Positions 47,022 to 57,858 of a DNA stretch of 64,000 nucleotides are shown here, piece by piece. A program made the translations under genes and the position numbers. The stretch spans positions 1,818,501-1,882,500 of the forward strand of contig NC_011420.2 of the NCBI RefSeq assembly GCF_000016185.1, in the 5' to 3' direction. The DNA is from Rhodospirillum centenum SW. Lineage in GTDB: Bacteria > Pseudomonadota > Alphaproteobacteria > Azospirillales > Azospirillaceae. The notes under the pieces are model-generated. The model was given only the letters and a program-made list of their open reading frames with translations. It did no database searches and was not told the DNA's origin. Each line of letters opens with the position of its first letter. Within the stretch, counting starts at the first letter, position 1.

Positions 47022-47165
47022 TCGGAATCCGGGTTGGAAGGACAGCCGCGACGGCCGTTGGTATTGCGTATCCTCCGCGGCCTGCATCAGCAGGTGGGCG
47101 CCGTGTGTCCGACACCAGGGCGTCGGCAGGGACAGCTCCCTAGAGGATGGGTATCGGCCCCGGGG
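46990..47165 (-). ncRNA. ssrS: 6S RNA candidate (ssrS)
   Basis: The 295-base spacer between zapA and the 5-FCL gene is where 6S RNA is encoded in many proteobacteria. On the minus strand it can be folded into a long rod: GGGAG (from ~47137) with CTTCC (~47037), GCC-GAC-GCC with GGC-GTC-GGC allowing small bulges, and TGGTGT with ATACCA, enclosing a hairpin CCTGC-TGAT-GCAGG. A strong terminator closes it. 6S RNA mimics an open promoter and binds the housekeeping RNA polymerase. Ends are estimates; no covariance model was run. Confidence 0.6.
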
Positions 47166-47210
47166 ATTATGCGACCTGACGCACCGCGCAGCCGCCTTCC
47201 GGGGGGTAAT

Positions 47211-47567
47211 CTAGGCACGTTCGAGGCGGGCGGCAATGTCTTCGATGCGCTTTGCCAGGCTGTCCACCGCCGCGATCACGGTTTCGTCCTCCTCGACCGC
47301 GCGGGGCGCGGGGGTGTGAACGGCAACCGGGACGGGCCGGCCGCTGCGCAGCGCCTGGGTTTCGGCCCGCAGGTCGAAGATCTCGTCCGCCAGCATCAGG
47401 CTGGCCAGCATCAGGAGCTGCGCCTCGCTGCTGCCGACGGAATCGGCGGCGATCTCCTTCAGGCGGGCATCGACATAGGCGCCCAGTTCGCGCAGCCGCT
47501 GTTCCTGCCCGTCCTCGCAGGCCAGCGCATAGCCGCGTCCGTTCAGCGTGATCTCCACGCGGGCCAT
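47211..47567 (-). CDS. zapA: Cell division protein ZapA
   Basis: 118 residues. It starts MARVEITLNGRGYALACEDG, then EQRLRELGAYVDARLKEIA and LMLASLMLADEIFDLRAE, the typical ZapA head, followed by a coiled coil ending in DSLAKRIEDIAARLERA. ZapA bundles FtsZ filaments. It is followed on the same strand by the 6S RNA candidate and preceded by a small coiled-coil gene. Confidence 0.93.
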   Translation of the reverse strand: MARVEITLNGRGYALACEDGQEQRLRELGAYVDARLKEIAADSVGSSEAQLLMLASLMLADEIFDLRAETQALRSGRPVPVAVHTPAPRAVEEDETVIAAVDSLAKRIEDIAARLERA

Positions 47568-47570
47568 CGG

Positions 47571-47831
47571 TCACTCCTCCAGCACGATGCGCAGCCGGTC
47601 TATGGCGCCGTCCAGCCGCCCGGCCACGGCCTCTACCGTCTCGTTCGCCCGCCGCTCCCCCGCCAGCGCGGCGGCGAGGGCGCGGTTGATCTCCGCCACC
47701 TCCTCCTCGCTGAGGGCACGGCCGTCGCCGTCACCGACGAGGGCCGCCCGCTCCAACCGGAAGGCGATGGCCTGGTCCAGACGTCCGATGGCGCGGTCCA
47801 GGCGGTCGAGGGCGGTCTTCAGGCGGTCCAT
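47571..47831 (-). CDS. DUF4164 family small coiled-coil protein
   Basis: 86 residues, almost wholly coiled coil (MDRLKTALDRLDRAIGRLDQ, ALSEEEVAEINRALAAALAG, VAGRLDGAIDRLRIVLEE). Such genes (DUF4164) sit directly upstream of zapA in alphaproteobacteria, three bases before it here; a role with ZapA in division is suspected but not shown by the sequence. The frame is open to 47897; ATG 47831 gives the normal start. Confidence 0.85.
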   Translation of the reverse strand: MDRLKTALDRLDRAIGRLDQAIAFRLERAALVGDGDGRALSEEEVAEINRALAAALAGERRANETVEAVAGRLDGAIDRLRIVLEE

Positions 47832-47939
47832 GCTCGGCTGTGGCAGGTGCGCCGGCCGGCCCCGGCGCACGGAAAGGCGGTGTGTGCGTGGCAGCACAGT
47901 AGGGGGGGCCGGCCCCCGCCGTCAACGGGCGCCCCGACG

Positions 47940-49106
47940 TCAGCGCCGGGACCAGTCCGGCTCCAGCACGAAGCGCAGCCGGAACCAGGCGACGGCGAAG
48001 CCGGCCAGCGTCCAGGCGGCGACCGCGGCGAGGCTCCACTCCAGCGGCTGCACGCCGACGCGGCCGCTGAGCGCCATGTCGAACAGCTCGGTCAGCGGGC
48101 CGAGCGGATTGAACAGGGTGAACAGATCCGGCCCGTCCGTCGGATCCGCACTCTTGCCCGCGGCATAGCCGAAATGGACCGAGGCCAGCATGATGAGGAT
48201 GATCAGGAGCGGCGTCGCCCCCTTCTCGTCATCCACCGGCTTGAAGGACAGGGCGGCATAACCGATCGCCGTCAGCATCGCCGCGGCACCGATCGCGGCG
48301 GCCAGGGCCAGCAGCGGGTTGATGTTCGCCCCCTCCCCCGTCAGGACCAGGGAGACCAGCAGGAGCATGGACTGCGCCACGGCCAGAATCCCGACCGCGG
48401 TGGCATGGCTGACCATGACCAGCCCGCGGGAAACCGGGCTGACGGAGAAGAAGCGGAGCTGGCCCTTGCGCGTCTCCACCACGAAGGCGACGGCGCCGGT
48501 GGTGAAGCAGAAGGCCGCGATGCCGATGGCGAGATAGAAGGCGGCGAAGCGCAGGATGCCGCTCTTGGTGTCCTGCGGCACCTCCACCACCCGCACGTCG
48601 TAGCGCGCCCCCGGGGGCGGCCCCGCCGCGGCCGGGGTGCCGGTGGCGTCGCCGCCGATGGCGTCGCCATGGAGCAGGAGATCGCGCACCAGATCCGCCT
48701 GGTCGATCAGACGCAGGGGCGAGCGCACCAGCACCGCCTGCCCGTCGGGGGCCGGCAGCACCAGCAGGTCCGCATCCTCCGCCGCCAGCGCGGCCTCCGC
48801 CTCCGCCAGGGGGGCGGTCCGCACCGCCATGCCGCCGAAGCGGCCGATGCGCTCCGCCGCCTCGGCGGCGGTGAGACCCAGGCCGGGCAGGGCCTCGCCC
48901 GTGTCCGCCACCAGCACGGTGTAGCTGGACCCGACCAGCTTCTGCGCGAAGCTGATGTCGCGGAACACGGTCGCCTTGTAGAAGACGATGAAGGCCAGGG
49001 CGACCAGCGGCGTGCTGATCAGCCCGTTGCGCACCTTGCGGTCGCGCAGCAGCGAACGCAGGAAGGTCAGCACGAAGCGGGGGAAGAGAAGCAGCGTGTG
49101 CATCAT
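47940..49106 (-). CDS. ABC-2 type permease, second subunit
   Basis: 388 residues. One N-terminal membrane helix (ISTPLVALAFIVFYKATVF) is followed by a large non-membrane domain (~residues 60-195, with VLVADTGEALPG) and five C-terminal helices (FYLAIGIAAFCFTTGAVAF, LLIILIMLASVHFGYAAG). This ABC-2 layout is shared with drug, lipid or Na+ exporters such as NatB and YhiP-like pumps; the substrate is not evident. It overlaps the next permease gene by four bases. Confidence 0.83.
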   Translation of the reverse strand: MMHTLLLFPRFVLTFLRSLLRDRKVRNGLISTPLVALAFIVFYKATVFRDISFAQKLVGSSYTVLVADTGEALPGLGLTAAEAAERIGRFGGMAVRTAPLAEAEAALAAEDADLLVLPAPDGQAVLVRSPLRLIDQADLVRDLLLHGDAIGGDATGTPAAAGPPPGARYDVRVVEVPQDTKSGILRFAAFYLAIGIAAFCFTTGAVAFVVETRKGQLRFFSVSPVSRGLVMVSHATAVGILAVAQSMLLLVSLVLTGEGANINPLLALAAAIGAAAMLTAIGYAALSFKPVDDEKGATPLLIILIMLASVHFGYAAGKSADPTDGPDLFTLFNPLGPLTELFDMALSGRVGVQPLEWSLAAVAAWTLAGFAVAWFRLRFVLEPDWSRR

Positions 49107-50199
49107 GCCCTGGCCTCCGCCAGCTTGGCGCGCCGGCCCAGCAGGGTGATCCCGACAGCGGCCACGAGCGTCCAGCCGGCCAGCACGAGCAGCGCCGACC
49201 CGGCACCCATGGCCGCCGGCTCCCCGCCCAGGGCCAGCCGGAACAGGTCGTAGACGGGCGTCACCGGGTTCACCCAGGCGACAGGCGCGATGGCCGGGAT
49301 CGACAGGACGTTCCAGAACACGGGGCTGAGCAGCACCAGCGGCCAGATCGCGGCACCGAAGGTCTCGGCACTGCCGCGGTAGGCCGGCAGCAGCAGGCCC
49401 AGGAAGGACCCGACCGCACCGAAGACCATGGTGCCCAGCAGCACGACCGCGGCCAGGGCCGGGACGCTGGCGCCGGTCGGCAGGCCGATCACGAGGTCCA
49501 GCAGCAGCGCCGTGTAGGCCGTCCCCCCCAGGGTGACCAGGATGCGCCCGAAGGCCAGCCCGGTCATGGCGAAGCCGGGCGTCACCGGCGTGATGCGCAG
49601 GAACCCGGTCCAGCCGCCCAGCCGGTCGTGGTGGATCTGCTGCACGGCCACGCTCAGGGTCAGCGCCAGGAGAAGGGTGAAGAAGGCGGCGACCGGCTGC
49701 ACCGGGGTGCCGTCCTTCTCCGGCGCCGGCAGCGGGTCCAGCAGGATACGGGCCGTGGACGGCGGGGTTTCGATCACCCGCGCCAGGAAGGGCCAGAGAT
49801 AGAAGCCGGCGTCGCGGACCTGAAGCTCCAGCACCGTCGGCCCGCCGGGGTCGGAGGCGTCCGCGGGGGCCTTCCCGTCCGTCGGCGGGACGACAGGCGT
49901 CAGCACGGCGTCGAACTGGCTCTGCTCGAAACGCCGCTGTGCCTCCCCGGCCGGGAGACGTCCGGCCACGATGTAGTCCATCCCGCGCAGCACCGGCCGC
50001 AGGTCCTTCGCGGCCGGGCCGACATCCGCCACCACCACCCGCGCGGCCGGCTGTTCCAGCACGGCATCGAGCGTGAAGGGCAGCAGCGCCAGCACGTAAA
50101 GCACCGGCAGAAGAACCTGCGCCACCGAGCGCCAGGGCGAGCCGAACCAGTCGAACAGGCCGACCCGGGCGAAGCTGAGGAAGAGCAGCAGGCTGCGGA

Positions 50200-50203
<4 letters not shown>
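49103..50203 (-). CDS. ABC-2 type permease, first subunit
   Basis: 366 residues with the same plan as its neighbour: an N-terminal helix (SVAQVLLPVLYVLALLPFTL), an external domain with VVVADVGPAAKDLRPVL, and five C-terminal helices (FFTLLLALTLSVAVQQI, WPLVLLSPVFWNVLSIPAIA). Both half-permeases probably pair as a heterodimer with the ATPase. Overlaps both neighbours by four bases, so the three are one operon. Confidence 0.85.
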
Positions 50204-51120
<917 letters not shown>

Positions 51121-51412
51121 GCCGCCCCCGAAATTTCTCACACGTTTCGCTATCCGACGCGATCCTGGCTGTCAACCGTGGCGCGCGGCCATTGCACCGC
51201 AGCAAGGGAAAACCGGCTTGCCCTTGACGCGCCCGGCAGCGCTTGGGCATGGTCGCCCGTCGCGGGTCCTGCAGGCGCGGCAGTGCCCCGGTGCCGGACC
51301 CCGAGCGCATCTGTTGGTGTTCCAGGCCCGGCCCTGGCGCCCGGCTTGGCCGGGTGCGCTCCCGCGTCCCCGAAGCCTGCGGGCCCGAAGCCCGCGTCCC
51401 GAAAGGCCCTTC

Positions 51413-53443
51413 ATGCACCAGTCCGCTTCCAACGGGTCCGCCAACGGCATCTTCTTCGACGGCATTCCCCATGCCGATCTGGCGAACGCCGTGCGTGCCC
51501 TGTCGATGGACGCGGTGGAGGCCGCGAAGTCCGGCCACCCCGGCCTGCCGCTGGGCATGGCGGACGTGGCGACGGTGCTGTTCACCCGCTTCCTGAAGTT
51601 CGACGCGGCCCGGCCGCGCTGGCCCGACCGTGACCGCTTCGTGCTGTCGGCCGGGCACGGCTCGATGCTGCTCTATTCGCTCTTGCACCTGACCGGCCAC
51701 GAGGACATGCCGCTGGAGGAGCTGAAGCGCTTCCGCCAGCTCGGCAGCCGCACGGCCGGACACCCCGAATTCGGGCTGGCCGCCGGCATCGAGATGACCA
51801 CCGGACCGCTGGGCCAGGGCATCGCCACGGCCGTCGGCATGGCGCTGGCGGAGCGGGTGCTGAACGCCCGCTTCGGCGACGATCTGGTGGATCACTACAC
51901 CTATGTCATCGCCTCCGACGGCGACCTGATGGAGGGGGTGTCGCACGAGGCCGGATCGCTGGCCGGCCATCTGGACCTGTCGCGCCTGATCGTCCTCTGG
52001 GACGACAACCGGATCTGCATCGACGGGCCGACGGAGATGTCCTTCACGGACGACACGCTGGCCCGTTTCCGCGCCTATGGCTGGGACGTGCAGACGATCG
52101 ACGGACACGACGCGCACCAGATCGCCACGGCCATCGAGTACGCCCGCACCACCGACGCCCCGTCGCTGATCGCCTGCCGCACCGTCATCGGCTATGGCGC
52201 CCCGACCAAGGCCGGCACCGCCGCCAGCCACGGCTCGCCCCTGGGCGCGGCGGAGGTGGAGGGCGTGCGCAAGGCGCTGAACTGGCCGCACGCGCCCTTC
52301 GAGGTGCCCGAGCCGGTCCGCCGCGCCTGGCGCACCGCCGGCCGCCGCTGGGCCGAGGCCGCCGATGCCTGGGAGGAGCGGCTGGCGACGGCCGGGCACG
52401 AGCTGCGCGAGGCGTTCCGCCAGGCCGTGGACGGCCGCCTGCCGGCCGAGGCCGACGCCATCATCGACCGGATCAAGCGGGAAGCGTCGGAGACGAAGCC
52501 CGCCGTCGCCACCCGGCAGGCCTCCGGCACCGTGCTGGACGCGCTGGTTCCGACGGTGCCGGAGCTGCTGGGCGGCTCCGCCGACCTGACCGGCTCGAAC
52601 AACACCAAGGCGAAGAACGTCCCCATCATCCGCAAGGGCAGCTACGGCGGCCGCTACCTGCATTACGGCGTGCGCGAGCACGGCATGGCCGCCGCCATGA
52701 ACGGGCTGGCGCTGCATGGCGGGGTGATCCCCTTCGGCGGCACCTTCCTGACCTTCAGCGACTACTGCCGCCCCTCCATCCGCCTGTCGGCGCTGATGAA
52801 GCAGCGGGTCGTCTATGTCATGACCCACGACAGCATCGGCCTGGGCGAGGACGGCCCCACCCACCAGCCGGTGGAGCACATGGCGGCCCTGCGCTGCATC
52901 CCCGGCCTTCTGGTCTTCCGTCCGGCGGACGCGGTGGAGACGGCGGAGGTCTGGCAGATCGCGCTGCACCAGAAGGCCCGCCCGTCGGTGCTGGCGCTCA
53001 CCCGCCAGAACCTGCCCACCCTGCGCACCGTGCACCATGAGGAGAACCTCTCCGCCCGTGGCGCCTATGTGCTGCGCGAGGCGACGGGCGAGCGGCAGGT
53101 GACCCTGCTGGCCACGGGGTCGGAGGTCGCCATCGCCGTGGCGGCGCGCGACCTGCTGGAGGCGGACGGGATCGGCACCGCCGTCGTGTCCATGCCGAGC
53201 TGGGAACTGTTCGAGGAACAGCCGGCGGAGTACCGCGCCGGCGTGCTGGGCAGCGGCGTGCGCGTGGCCGTGGAGGCCATGGTGCGCTTCGGCTGGGACC
53301 GCTGGACGGGGGCCGCGGACGGCACCCCGGGGGCCTTCGTGGGCATGCCCGGATTCGGGGAGTCCGGCCCCTACCAGGATCTCTACCGTCATTTCGGGAT
53401 CACGCCGGAGGGGGTCGCGGCCGCGGCCCGGGCACGGCTCTAG
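51413..53443 (+). CDS. tkt: Transketolase
   Basis: 676 residues; ThDP enzyme moving two-carbon units in the pentose phosphate and Calvin-type pathways. Motifs: [44 protein letters not shown]-type ThDP site ([20 protein letters not shown]), [12 protein letters not shown], and the active-site loop [22 protein letters not shown] 51413 gives [17 protein letters not shown]. It starts the plus-strand tkt-gap stretch; a spacer of 166 bases separates it from gap. Confidence 0.97.
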   Translation: MHQSASNGSANGIFFDGIPHADLANAVRALSMDAVEAAKSGHPGLPLGMADVATVLFTRFLKFDAARPRWPDRDRFVLSAGHGSMLLYSLLHLTGHEDMPLEELKRFRQLGSRTAGHPEFGLAAGIEMTTGPLGQGIATAVGMALAERVLNARFGDDLVDHYTYVIASDGDLMEGVSHEAGSLAGHLDLSRLIVLWDDNRICIDGPTEMSFTDDTLARFRAYGWDVQTIDGHDAHQIATAIEYARTTDAPSLIACRTVIGYGAPTKAGTAASHGSPLGAAEVEGVRKALNWPHAPFEVPEPVRRAWRTAGRRWAEAADAWEERLATAGHELREAFRQAVDGRLPAEADAIIDRIKREASETKPAVATRQASGTVLDALVPTVPELLGGSADLTGSNNTKAKNVPIIRKGSYGGRYLHYGVREHGMAAAMNGLALHGGVIPFGGTFLTFSDYCRPSIRLSALMKQRVVYVMTHDSIGLGEDGPTHQPVEHMAALRCIPGLLVFRPADAVETAEVWQIALHQKARPSVLALTRQNLPTLRTVHHEENLSARGAYVLREATGERQVTLLATGSEVAIAVAARDLLEADGIGTAVVSMPSWELFEEQPAEYRAGVLGSGVRVAVEAMVRFGWDRWTGAADGTPGAFVGMPGFGESGPYQDLYRHFGITPEGVAAAARARL

Positions 53444-53567
53444 GGTTCCGCAGGCGGGTTTCCGGGCCGCTGCCGGCCGTGCGCCAGACGCATGGCCGAC
53501 CACGCCGGGTGCATGCTTGCGTATCGCGCCGGGGGACGCTGGACTGCCCCCGGACCGTCTCAAAAAA

Positions 53568-53585
53568 GGCCGCCGGGGGGCGGCC
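53568..53585 (-). terminator. Hairpin just before gap, with its T-run on the minus strand
   Basis: GGCCGCC / GGCGGCC with a GGGG loop is preceded on the plus strand by six A residues, which is the pattern of an intrinsic terminator read on the minus strand. It lies 25 bases before the gap start. No minus-strand gene ends here, so it may stop antisense transcripts or act as a leader hairpin. Confidence 0.4.
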
Positions 53586-53609
53586 GCCATGCAAACTCGG
53601 AGGAAGGCT

Positions 53610-54623
53610 ATGGCAGTCAAGGTTGCGATCAACGGGTTCGGCCGCATCGGCCGTCTGGTTCTGCGGGCCATCTACGAGAGCGGCCGCACCGACGTGGAGG
53701 TCGTCGCCATCAACGACCTCGCCGACGTGAAGACCAATGCCCACCTGCTGAAGTACGACAGCGTGCATGGCCGCTTCCCCGGCACCGTCGAGGTGGATAC
53801 CGAGGGCCAGAAGCTGGTCGTCAACGGCCACGCCATCCCCTGCTTCCAGCAGCGCGACCCGGCCCAGCTCCCCTGGCGCGACCTGGGCGTCGAGGTGGCG
53901 ATGGAATGCTCCGGCATCTTCACCAAGCGCGACGATGCCGCCAAGCATCTGACCGCCGGTGCGAAGAAGGTGCTGATCTCCGCCCCCGCGACGGACGAGG
54001 ACATCACGGTCGTCTACGGCGTGAACCACCAGAAGCTCACCGCCGAGCACAAGATCGTCTCCAACGCGAGCTGCACGACGAACTGCCTCGCCCCGGTCGC
54101 CTATGTGCTGAACAACGCCATCGGCATCGACCATGGCTTCATGACCACGATCCACAGCTACACCGGCGACCAGCGGACCGTGGACACGATGCACAAGGAC
54201 CTGCATCGGGCCCGCGCCGCCGCGCTGAACATCATCCCGACCTCGACCGGCGCCGCCAAGGCGGTGGGCAAGGTGCTGCCGGAGCTGAAGGGCAAGCTGG
54301 ACGGTACCGCCATCCGCGTGCCGACGCCGAACGTCTCGGTCGTGGACTTCAAGTTCGTGGCGAAGCGCGCGACCTCCAAGGAGGAGATCGCGTCTCTGAT
54401 CCAGGACGCCGCCAAGGGCCCGCTGAAGGGCATCCTGGCCTGCTATACCGAGGATCTGGTCTCCACGGACTTCAACCACGACCCCGCCAGCTCCATCTTT
54501 GCGCTGAACGAGACCAAGGTCATCGAGGGCACCTTCGTGCGTATCATGACCTGGTACGACAACGAATGGGGCTTCTCCAACCGCATGAGCGACACCGCCG
54601 TGGCCATGGCCAAGGCCGGCTGA
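53610..54623 (+). CDS. gap: Glyceraldehyde-3-phosphate dehydrogenase
   Basis: 337 residues. [18 protein letters not shown] starts the NAD domain, the catalytic Cys155 is in [14 protein letters not shown], and the substrate loop reads [13 protein letters not shown] followed by [12 protein letters not shown]. The order tkt-gap is conserved. ATG 53610 with GGAGG six bases upstream is preferred over the upstream in-frame ATG at 53589. A clear terminator follows, and pgk, the usual next gene, is absent from this position. Confidence 0.97.
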   Translation: MAVKVAINGFGRIGRLVLRAIYESGRTDVEVVAINDLADVKTNAHLLKYDSVHGRFPGTVEVDTEGQKLVVNGHAIPCFQQRDPAQLPWRDLGVEVAMECSGIFTKRDDAAKHLTAGAKKVLISAPATDEDITVVYGVNHQKLTAEHKIVSNASCTTNCLAPVAYVLNNAIGIDHGFMTTIHSYTGDQRTVDTMHKDLHRARAAALNIIPTSTGAAKAVGKVLPELKGKLDGTAIRVPTPNVSVVDFKFVAKRATSKEEIASLIQDAAKGPLKGILACYTEDLVSTDFNHDPASSIFALNETKVIEGTFVRIMTWYDNEWGFSNRMSDTAVAMAKAG

Positions 54624-54648
54624 TCCCCACGCGGTCACCGAACCTGGA

Positions 54649-54684
54649 GAAGGGCGCCGTCGCCGTGCGGCGCCCTTCCGTTTT
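54649..54684 (+). terminator. Intrinsic terminator of gap
   Basis: GAAGGGCGCCG pairs perfectly with CGGCGCCCTTC around an 8-base loop, followed by CGTTTT. It lies 25 bases after the gap stop. Confidence 0.85.
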
Positions 54685-54713
54685 CCGGACACGGCAGCAT
54701 CAGGACAGAACGC

Positions 54714-54947
54714 ATGACCCCGAACGAGATCGCCCGCCTCCAGGCCTATCTGCGCAAGACCTTCGGCAACGACCGGCTGACCGTGATGGCCCCGGCCAAG
54801 AAGGGCCAGCCGGTGGAGGTGATGCTGGGCGAGGAGTTCATCGGCACCCTCTACCGCGACGAGGACGAGGGCGACGTCTCCTACAATTTCAACATGAGCA
54901 TCCTGTCCGAGGACCTGCCCAGCGTGGCCCCGGCCAAGGGAAAGTGA
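54714..54947 (+). CDS. DUF3126 family small protein
   Basis: 77 residues, matching DUF3126, a family found mainly in alphaproteobacteria: PNEIARLQAYLRKTFGNDRL, KKGQPVEVMLGEEFIGTLYR and DEDEGDVSYNFNMSIL. Function unknown. It comes after the gap terminator and has its own spacer, so it is probably expressed on its own. Confidence 0.88.
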   Translation: MTPNEIARLQAYLRKTFGNDRLTVMAPAKKGQPVEVMLGEEFIGTLYRDEDEGDVSYNFNMSILSEDLPSVAPAKGK

Positions 54948-55042
54948 AGCCGGGGCCGCTTGCCCGGGCAGCCGCACCCGCGGCCGGTCCGGCCGGCGGT
55001 CCTGCCGCCGCCTTTGCCTGTTGACCGTGTCCCGGCTGGCCG

Positions 55043-57109
55043 TCACCGCGCCGGCTGCGTGCCGGGGCCGGCGGCCCCGCCGGCCGGCGGCGCGTAGTTT
55101 CTGATCCAGTCCTGCACCTGCTGATACCAGAAGACCGAGTTCTGGGGCTTCAGGACCCAGTGGTTCTCGTTCGGGTAGTAGATGAAGCGGGACGGCACGC
55201 CGCGCCGCTGCAAGGTGTGGAACAGCTCGATGCCCTGGTTCACCGGCACCCGGTAGTCGAGCTGGCCATGGATCACCAGCGTCGGGGTTCTGAAGTTCCC
55301 CGCCGCCATGTGCGGCGAGTAGCGCTGGAATTCCGCCGGATCGTCCCAGTGCTCGCCGAAGCGGTCCACCGAACCGCCACCGTCCCCGCCTTCCTGCGTG
55401 TAGCTGTTGTAGACCGCAGCGTGCGCGATCAGCGCCTTGAACGGATGCTCGCGCCCCAGCAGCACGGTGGCGAGGAACCCGCCGTAGCTGCCGCCGCCGG
55501 CCACCATGCGCGTGCGGTCCGCCCAGGGCTGCGCCGCCAGCCAGTCCGCAGCCTTGATCGTGTCCTGATAGGGCTTGTCGATGCGGTCGGGATTGATGCT
55601 GTCGGTGAAGGCCTCGCCGAAACCGCTGGAGCCGTGGAAATTGTGCCAGGCCACGACATAGCCCCAGCCGGCGAAGACGTGCGCGTTCCAGCGCCACTGC
55701 CAGGTGTCGGTGATCGCATTGTGCGGGCCGCCGTGCAGCAGCAGGAAGACGGGATAGGTCTTCTTCGGGTCGAAGCCGGGCGGCTTGATCACCCACATCT
55801 GGATATCGTCGCCACCGGCCCCCTTGTAGTTCACGCTCTCCACCGTGCCCATCGCCGTGCGGGCCAGCAGATCGTCGTTGAAGCTGGTAAGGGGGGTGGT
55901 CTCGCCGTTGCGGGGATCGACCCGGACCAGTGTCGGCGGCTCGCTGAAGGACTGCCGCAGCGCCACCAGGACCGCCGGCTTGCCGGCCATCCCCAGTTCG
56001 GCGAAATCCCGGCCGGCGGTGACCGGCTTCGGCGTTCCGCCGTCCACCGCGAAGCGGTAGATGCGGCGCGTGGCGGCATCGTCGATGGCGCCGTAGAGCG
56101 CCTTGGAATCCGGGGCCCAGACGATCCCGGACGCCGACCTGTCCCAGTCTTCCGTAAGGCCGCGGGTCTTCCCGGCGCGGCGGTCGTACAGCATCAGCTT
56201 CGCATTGGCGCCGTAGAAGCCGTAGACGCGCTGCTGCTGGAAGGCGAGCCAGCGCCCGTCCGGCGAATAGAGCGGCGAGCCGTCGGAGCCGTCGGGGTTG
56301 TCCGCCGTCAGATTGCGCGGGTTGCTGCCGTCGATGCCGGCGACGAAGAGATCCACGTTCGGCCGCGTGCCGGTCGGGTCAACGTCCACGGCGAAGGCGA
56401 TCTCCGTGCCGTCGGGAGCGATGTCGTAGGGCACGGGTCCTGGATCGCGGAAGGCCACGGCCTTTCCGGTCGGCCGCGTCACCGCCACCGGCGCGCCGCC
56501 GTCGAGCGCGGCGATGTAGACATGCGCCTCGCGGTCATCCAGCCACTGGTCCCAGAACATGAGCGGCGGCCTGTCCCAGACCTTGGCGGTCATCTTCGAG
56601 GAGTCGCGCTCGGCAAGGCGCCTGCCCTGTTCCTGCCAGTCGTCGATGTCCGTCCAGACCCGGGTCAGGAAGGCGATGCGCCGACTGTCCGGCAACCAGC
56701 GCGGCAGCCGCACCCCGGTCGGCACCTCCGTCACCCGCCGCGCCTCGCCGCCGGCGACGGGCAGCACGTAGAGCTGCGCCGCCTTGTCTCCGTCGCGCCT
56801 GGCGACGAAAGCGATCCAGCGCCCGTCGGGGCTCCACTGCGGTTCGCTCTCGGCCGCCGGATCACTGGTCAGTTGCCGGGCTTCCCCGCCCGCCGTCGGA
56901 ACCAGCCAGAGATCGACGTCGCGCCCGTCCGTCGCGGTGTCGTAGGCTGTGACCGGGACGACCGCGGAGCGGCCGTCGGGCGAAAGCGCGGGTGTGCCGA
57001 TGCGCTTGAGCTGCCACATCGTCTCCGCGCTCAACGGCGCGGGCTCGGCCGCCGCCGCCGGGGCGGCCAGCAGCGCGGCCGCCGCCAGGGCCAGACAGGT
57101 TCTTCTCAT
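55043..57109 (-). CDS. S9 family (prolyl oligopeptidase/acylaminoacyl) peptidase, secreted
   Basis: 688 residues. A signal peptide (RRTCLALAAAALLAAPAAAA) precedes a WD-like propeller (SPDGRSAVVPVTAYD, QWSPDGRWIAFVARRDG, YSPDGRWLAFQQQ). The C-terminal alpha/beta hydrolase domain has LLLHGGPHNAITDTWQWRWN and the nucleophile Ser in GGGSYGGFLATVLLG, then LVIHGQLDYRVPVNQGIELF (Asp) and YPNENHWVL (His). ATG 57109 gives the signal peptide; the upstream open frame is not protein-like. It lies between gap and fba on the opposite strand to both, an insertion relative to the usual tkt-gap-pgk-fba order. Confidence 0.93.
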   Translation of the reverse strand: MRRTCLALAAAALLAAPAAAAEPAPLSAETMWQLKRIGTPALSPDGRSAVVPVTAYDTATDGRDVDLWLVPTAGGEARQLTSDPAAESEPQWSPDGRWIAFVARRDGDKAAQLYVLPVAGGEARRVTEVPTGVRLPRWLPDSRRIAFLTRVWTDIDDWQEQGRRLAERDSSKMTAKVWDRPPLMFWDQWLDDREAHVYIAALDGGAPVAVTRPTGKAVAFRDPGPVPYDIAPDGTEIAFAVDVDPTGTRPNVDLFVAGIDGSNPRNLTADNPDGSDGSPLYSPDGRWLAFQQQRVYGFYGANAKLMLYDRRAGKTRGLTEDWDRSASGIVWAPDSKALYGAIDDAATRRIYRFAVDGGTPKPVTAGRDFAELGMAGKPAVLVALRQSFSEPPTLVRVDPRNGETTPLTSFNDDLLARTAMGTVESVNYKGAGGDDIQMWVIKPPGFDPKKTYPVFLLLHGGPHNAITDTWQWRWNAHVFAGWGYVVAWHNFHGSSGFGEAFTDSINPDRIDKPYQDTIKAADWLAAQPWADRTRMVAGGGSYGGFLATVLLGREHPFKALIAHAAVYNSYTQEGGDGGGSVDRFGEHWDDPAEFQRYSPHMAAGNFRTPTLVIHGQLDYRVPVNQGIELFHTLQRRGVPSRFIYYPNENHWVLKPQNSVFWYQQVQDWIRNYAPPAGGAAGPGTQPAR

Positions 57110-57300
57110 TCTTGCTCCCCGTTCGTGTGGACTGGTCCGTTCCGATAGTGCCACTTCCGGGGTAGCGTGAAAGGACCGATCCGGGCCGCGGCGACGGGTC
57201 CATCCGTCGCGCCCCGCCCCCGGCCCGATCTGCGGTTGCGGCGCCTCGGCCCAGGGTGGTAGGCGGACGGCGGTCCAGGAACGACGGGAGGACGGCACGG

Positions 57301-57750
57301 ATGACCCGCCCGGTGCGCATCCGCGGCATCGAGGACGCACGGCTGGTCCTGGGCGTGGCCCGGGACTGCGGGTGCACGGTCGTGCTGGTCTCCCCCGCCG
57401 GGGCCGCGGGCTATCTCGGCGGCGGCTGGTGGGCGGCGCTCACGGCACTGCTGCGGCAGGAGTTTCCCGGGACGGAGATCACGGCCGTGCTGGACTGCGC
57501 CGACGACCCCGGCCACGTGCTGGCGGCCCTGCGCGCCGGCTGCACCGAGCTGTCCTTCGCCGGACCGCCGGAGGTGGTGGTGAAGCTGGCCGACATCGCG
57601 GCGCAGCACGGCGCCCGCCTGCACCCGCCGGCCGCGGATGCCGTCGAGCCCTGGCGGGAGCGCATCCCACGGGCCGCGCTGCACGCGCTCCTGGCCGGCC
57701 CGGGCACCGCCCCTGCGGACACCAGCCCCCCCGGAACCGCCGGGCGGTAA
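57301..57750 (+). CDS. Conserved hypothetical protein, 149 aa
   Basis: I do not recognise a named domain. It has alternating beta/alpha character: VRIRGIEDARLVLGVARDCG, CTVVLVSPAGAAGYLGGGWW, TEITAVLDCADDPGHVLAAL, ELSFAGPPEVVVKLADIAAQ. This looks like a partial TIM-barrel or Rossmann fold. The ATG at 57301 has GGGAGG upstream. It lies 108 bases before the aldolase gene on the same strand, which suggests co-transcription. Confidence 0.7.
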   Translation: MTRPVRIRGIEDARLVLGVARDCGCTVVLVSPAGAAGYLGGGWWAALTALLRQEFPGTEITAVLDCADDPGHVLAALRAGCTELSFAGPPEVVVKLADIAAQHGARLHPPAADAVEPWRERIPRAALHALLAGPGTAPADTSPPGTAGR

Positions 57751-57858
57751 GGCGGATGGTTGCGTTGCAATGCGAAGGGGCGTGGGCTATCTAGCCGCCG
57801 GTAATGCCCGAGAGGGCCGGACCCCGCACATCCCCGGCAACTAGGCAGGAAAACCGTC

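Noticed and set aside
53400-55796. 798-residue minus-strand open frame
   Set aside because: Its part below 55043 is antisense to gap, and the part above is out of frame with the S9 peptidase. The peptidase frame carries the signal peptide and catalytic triad.
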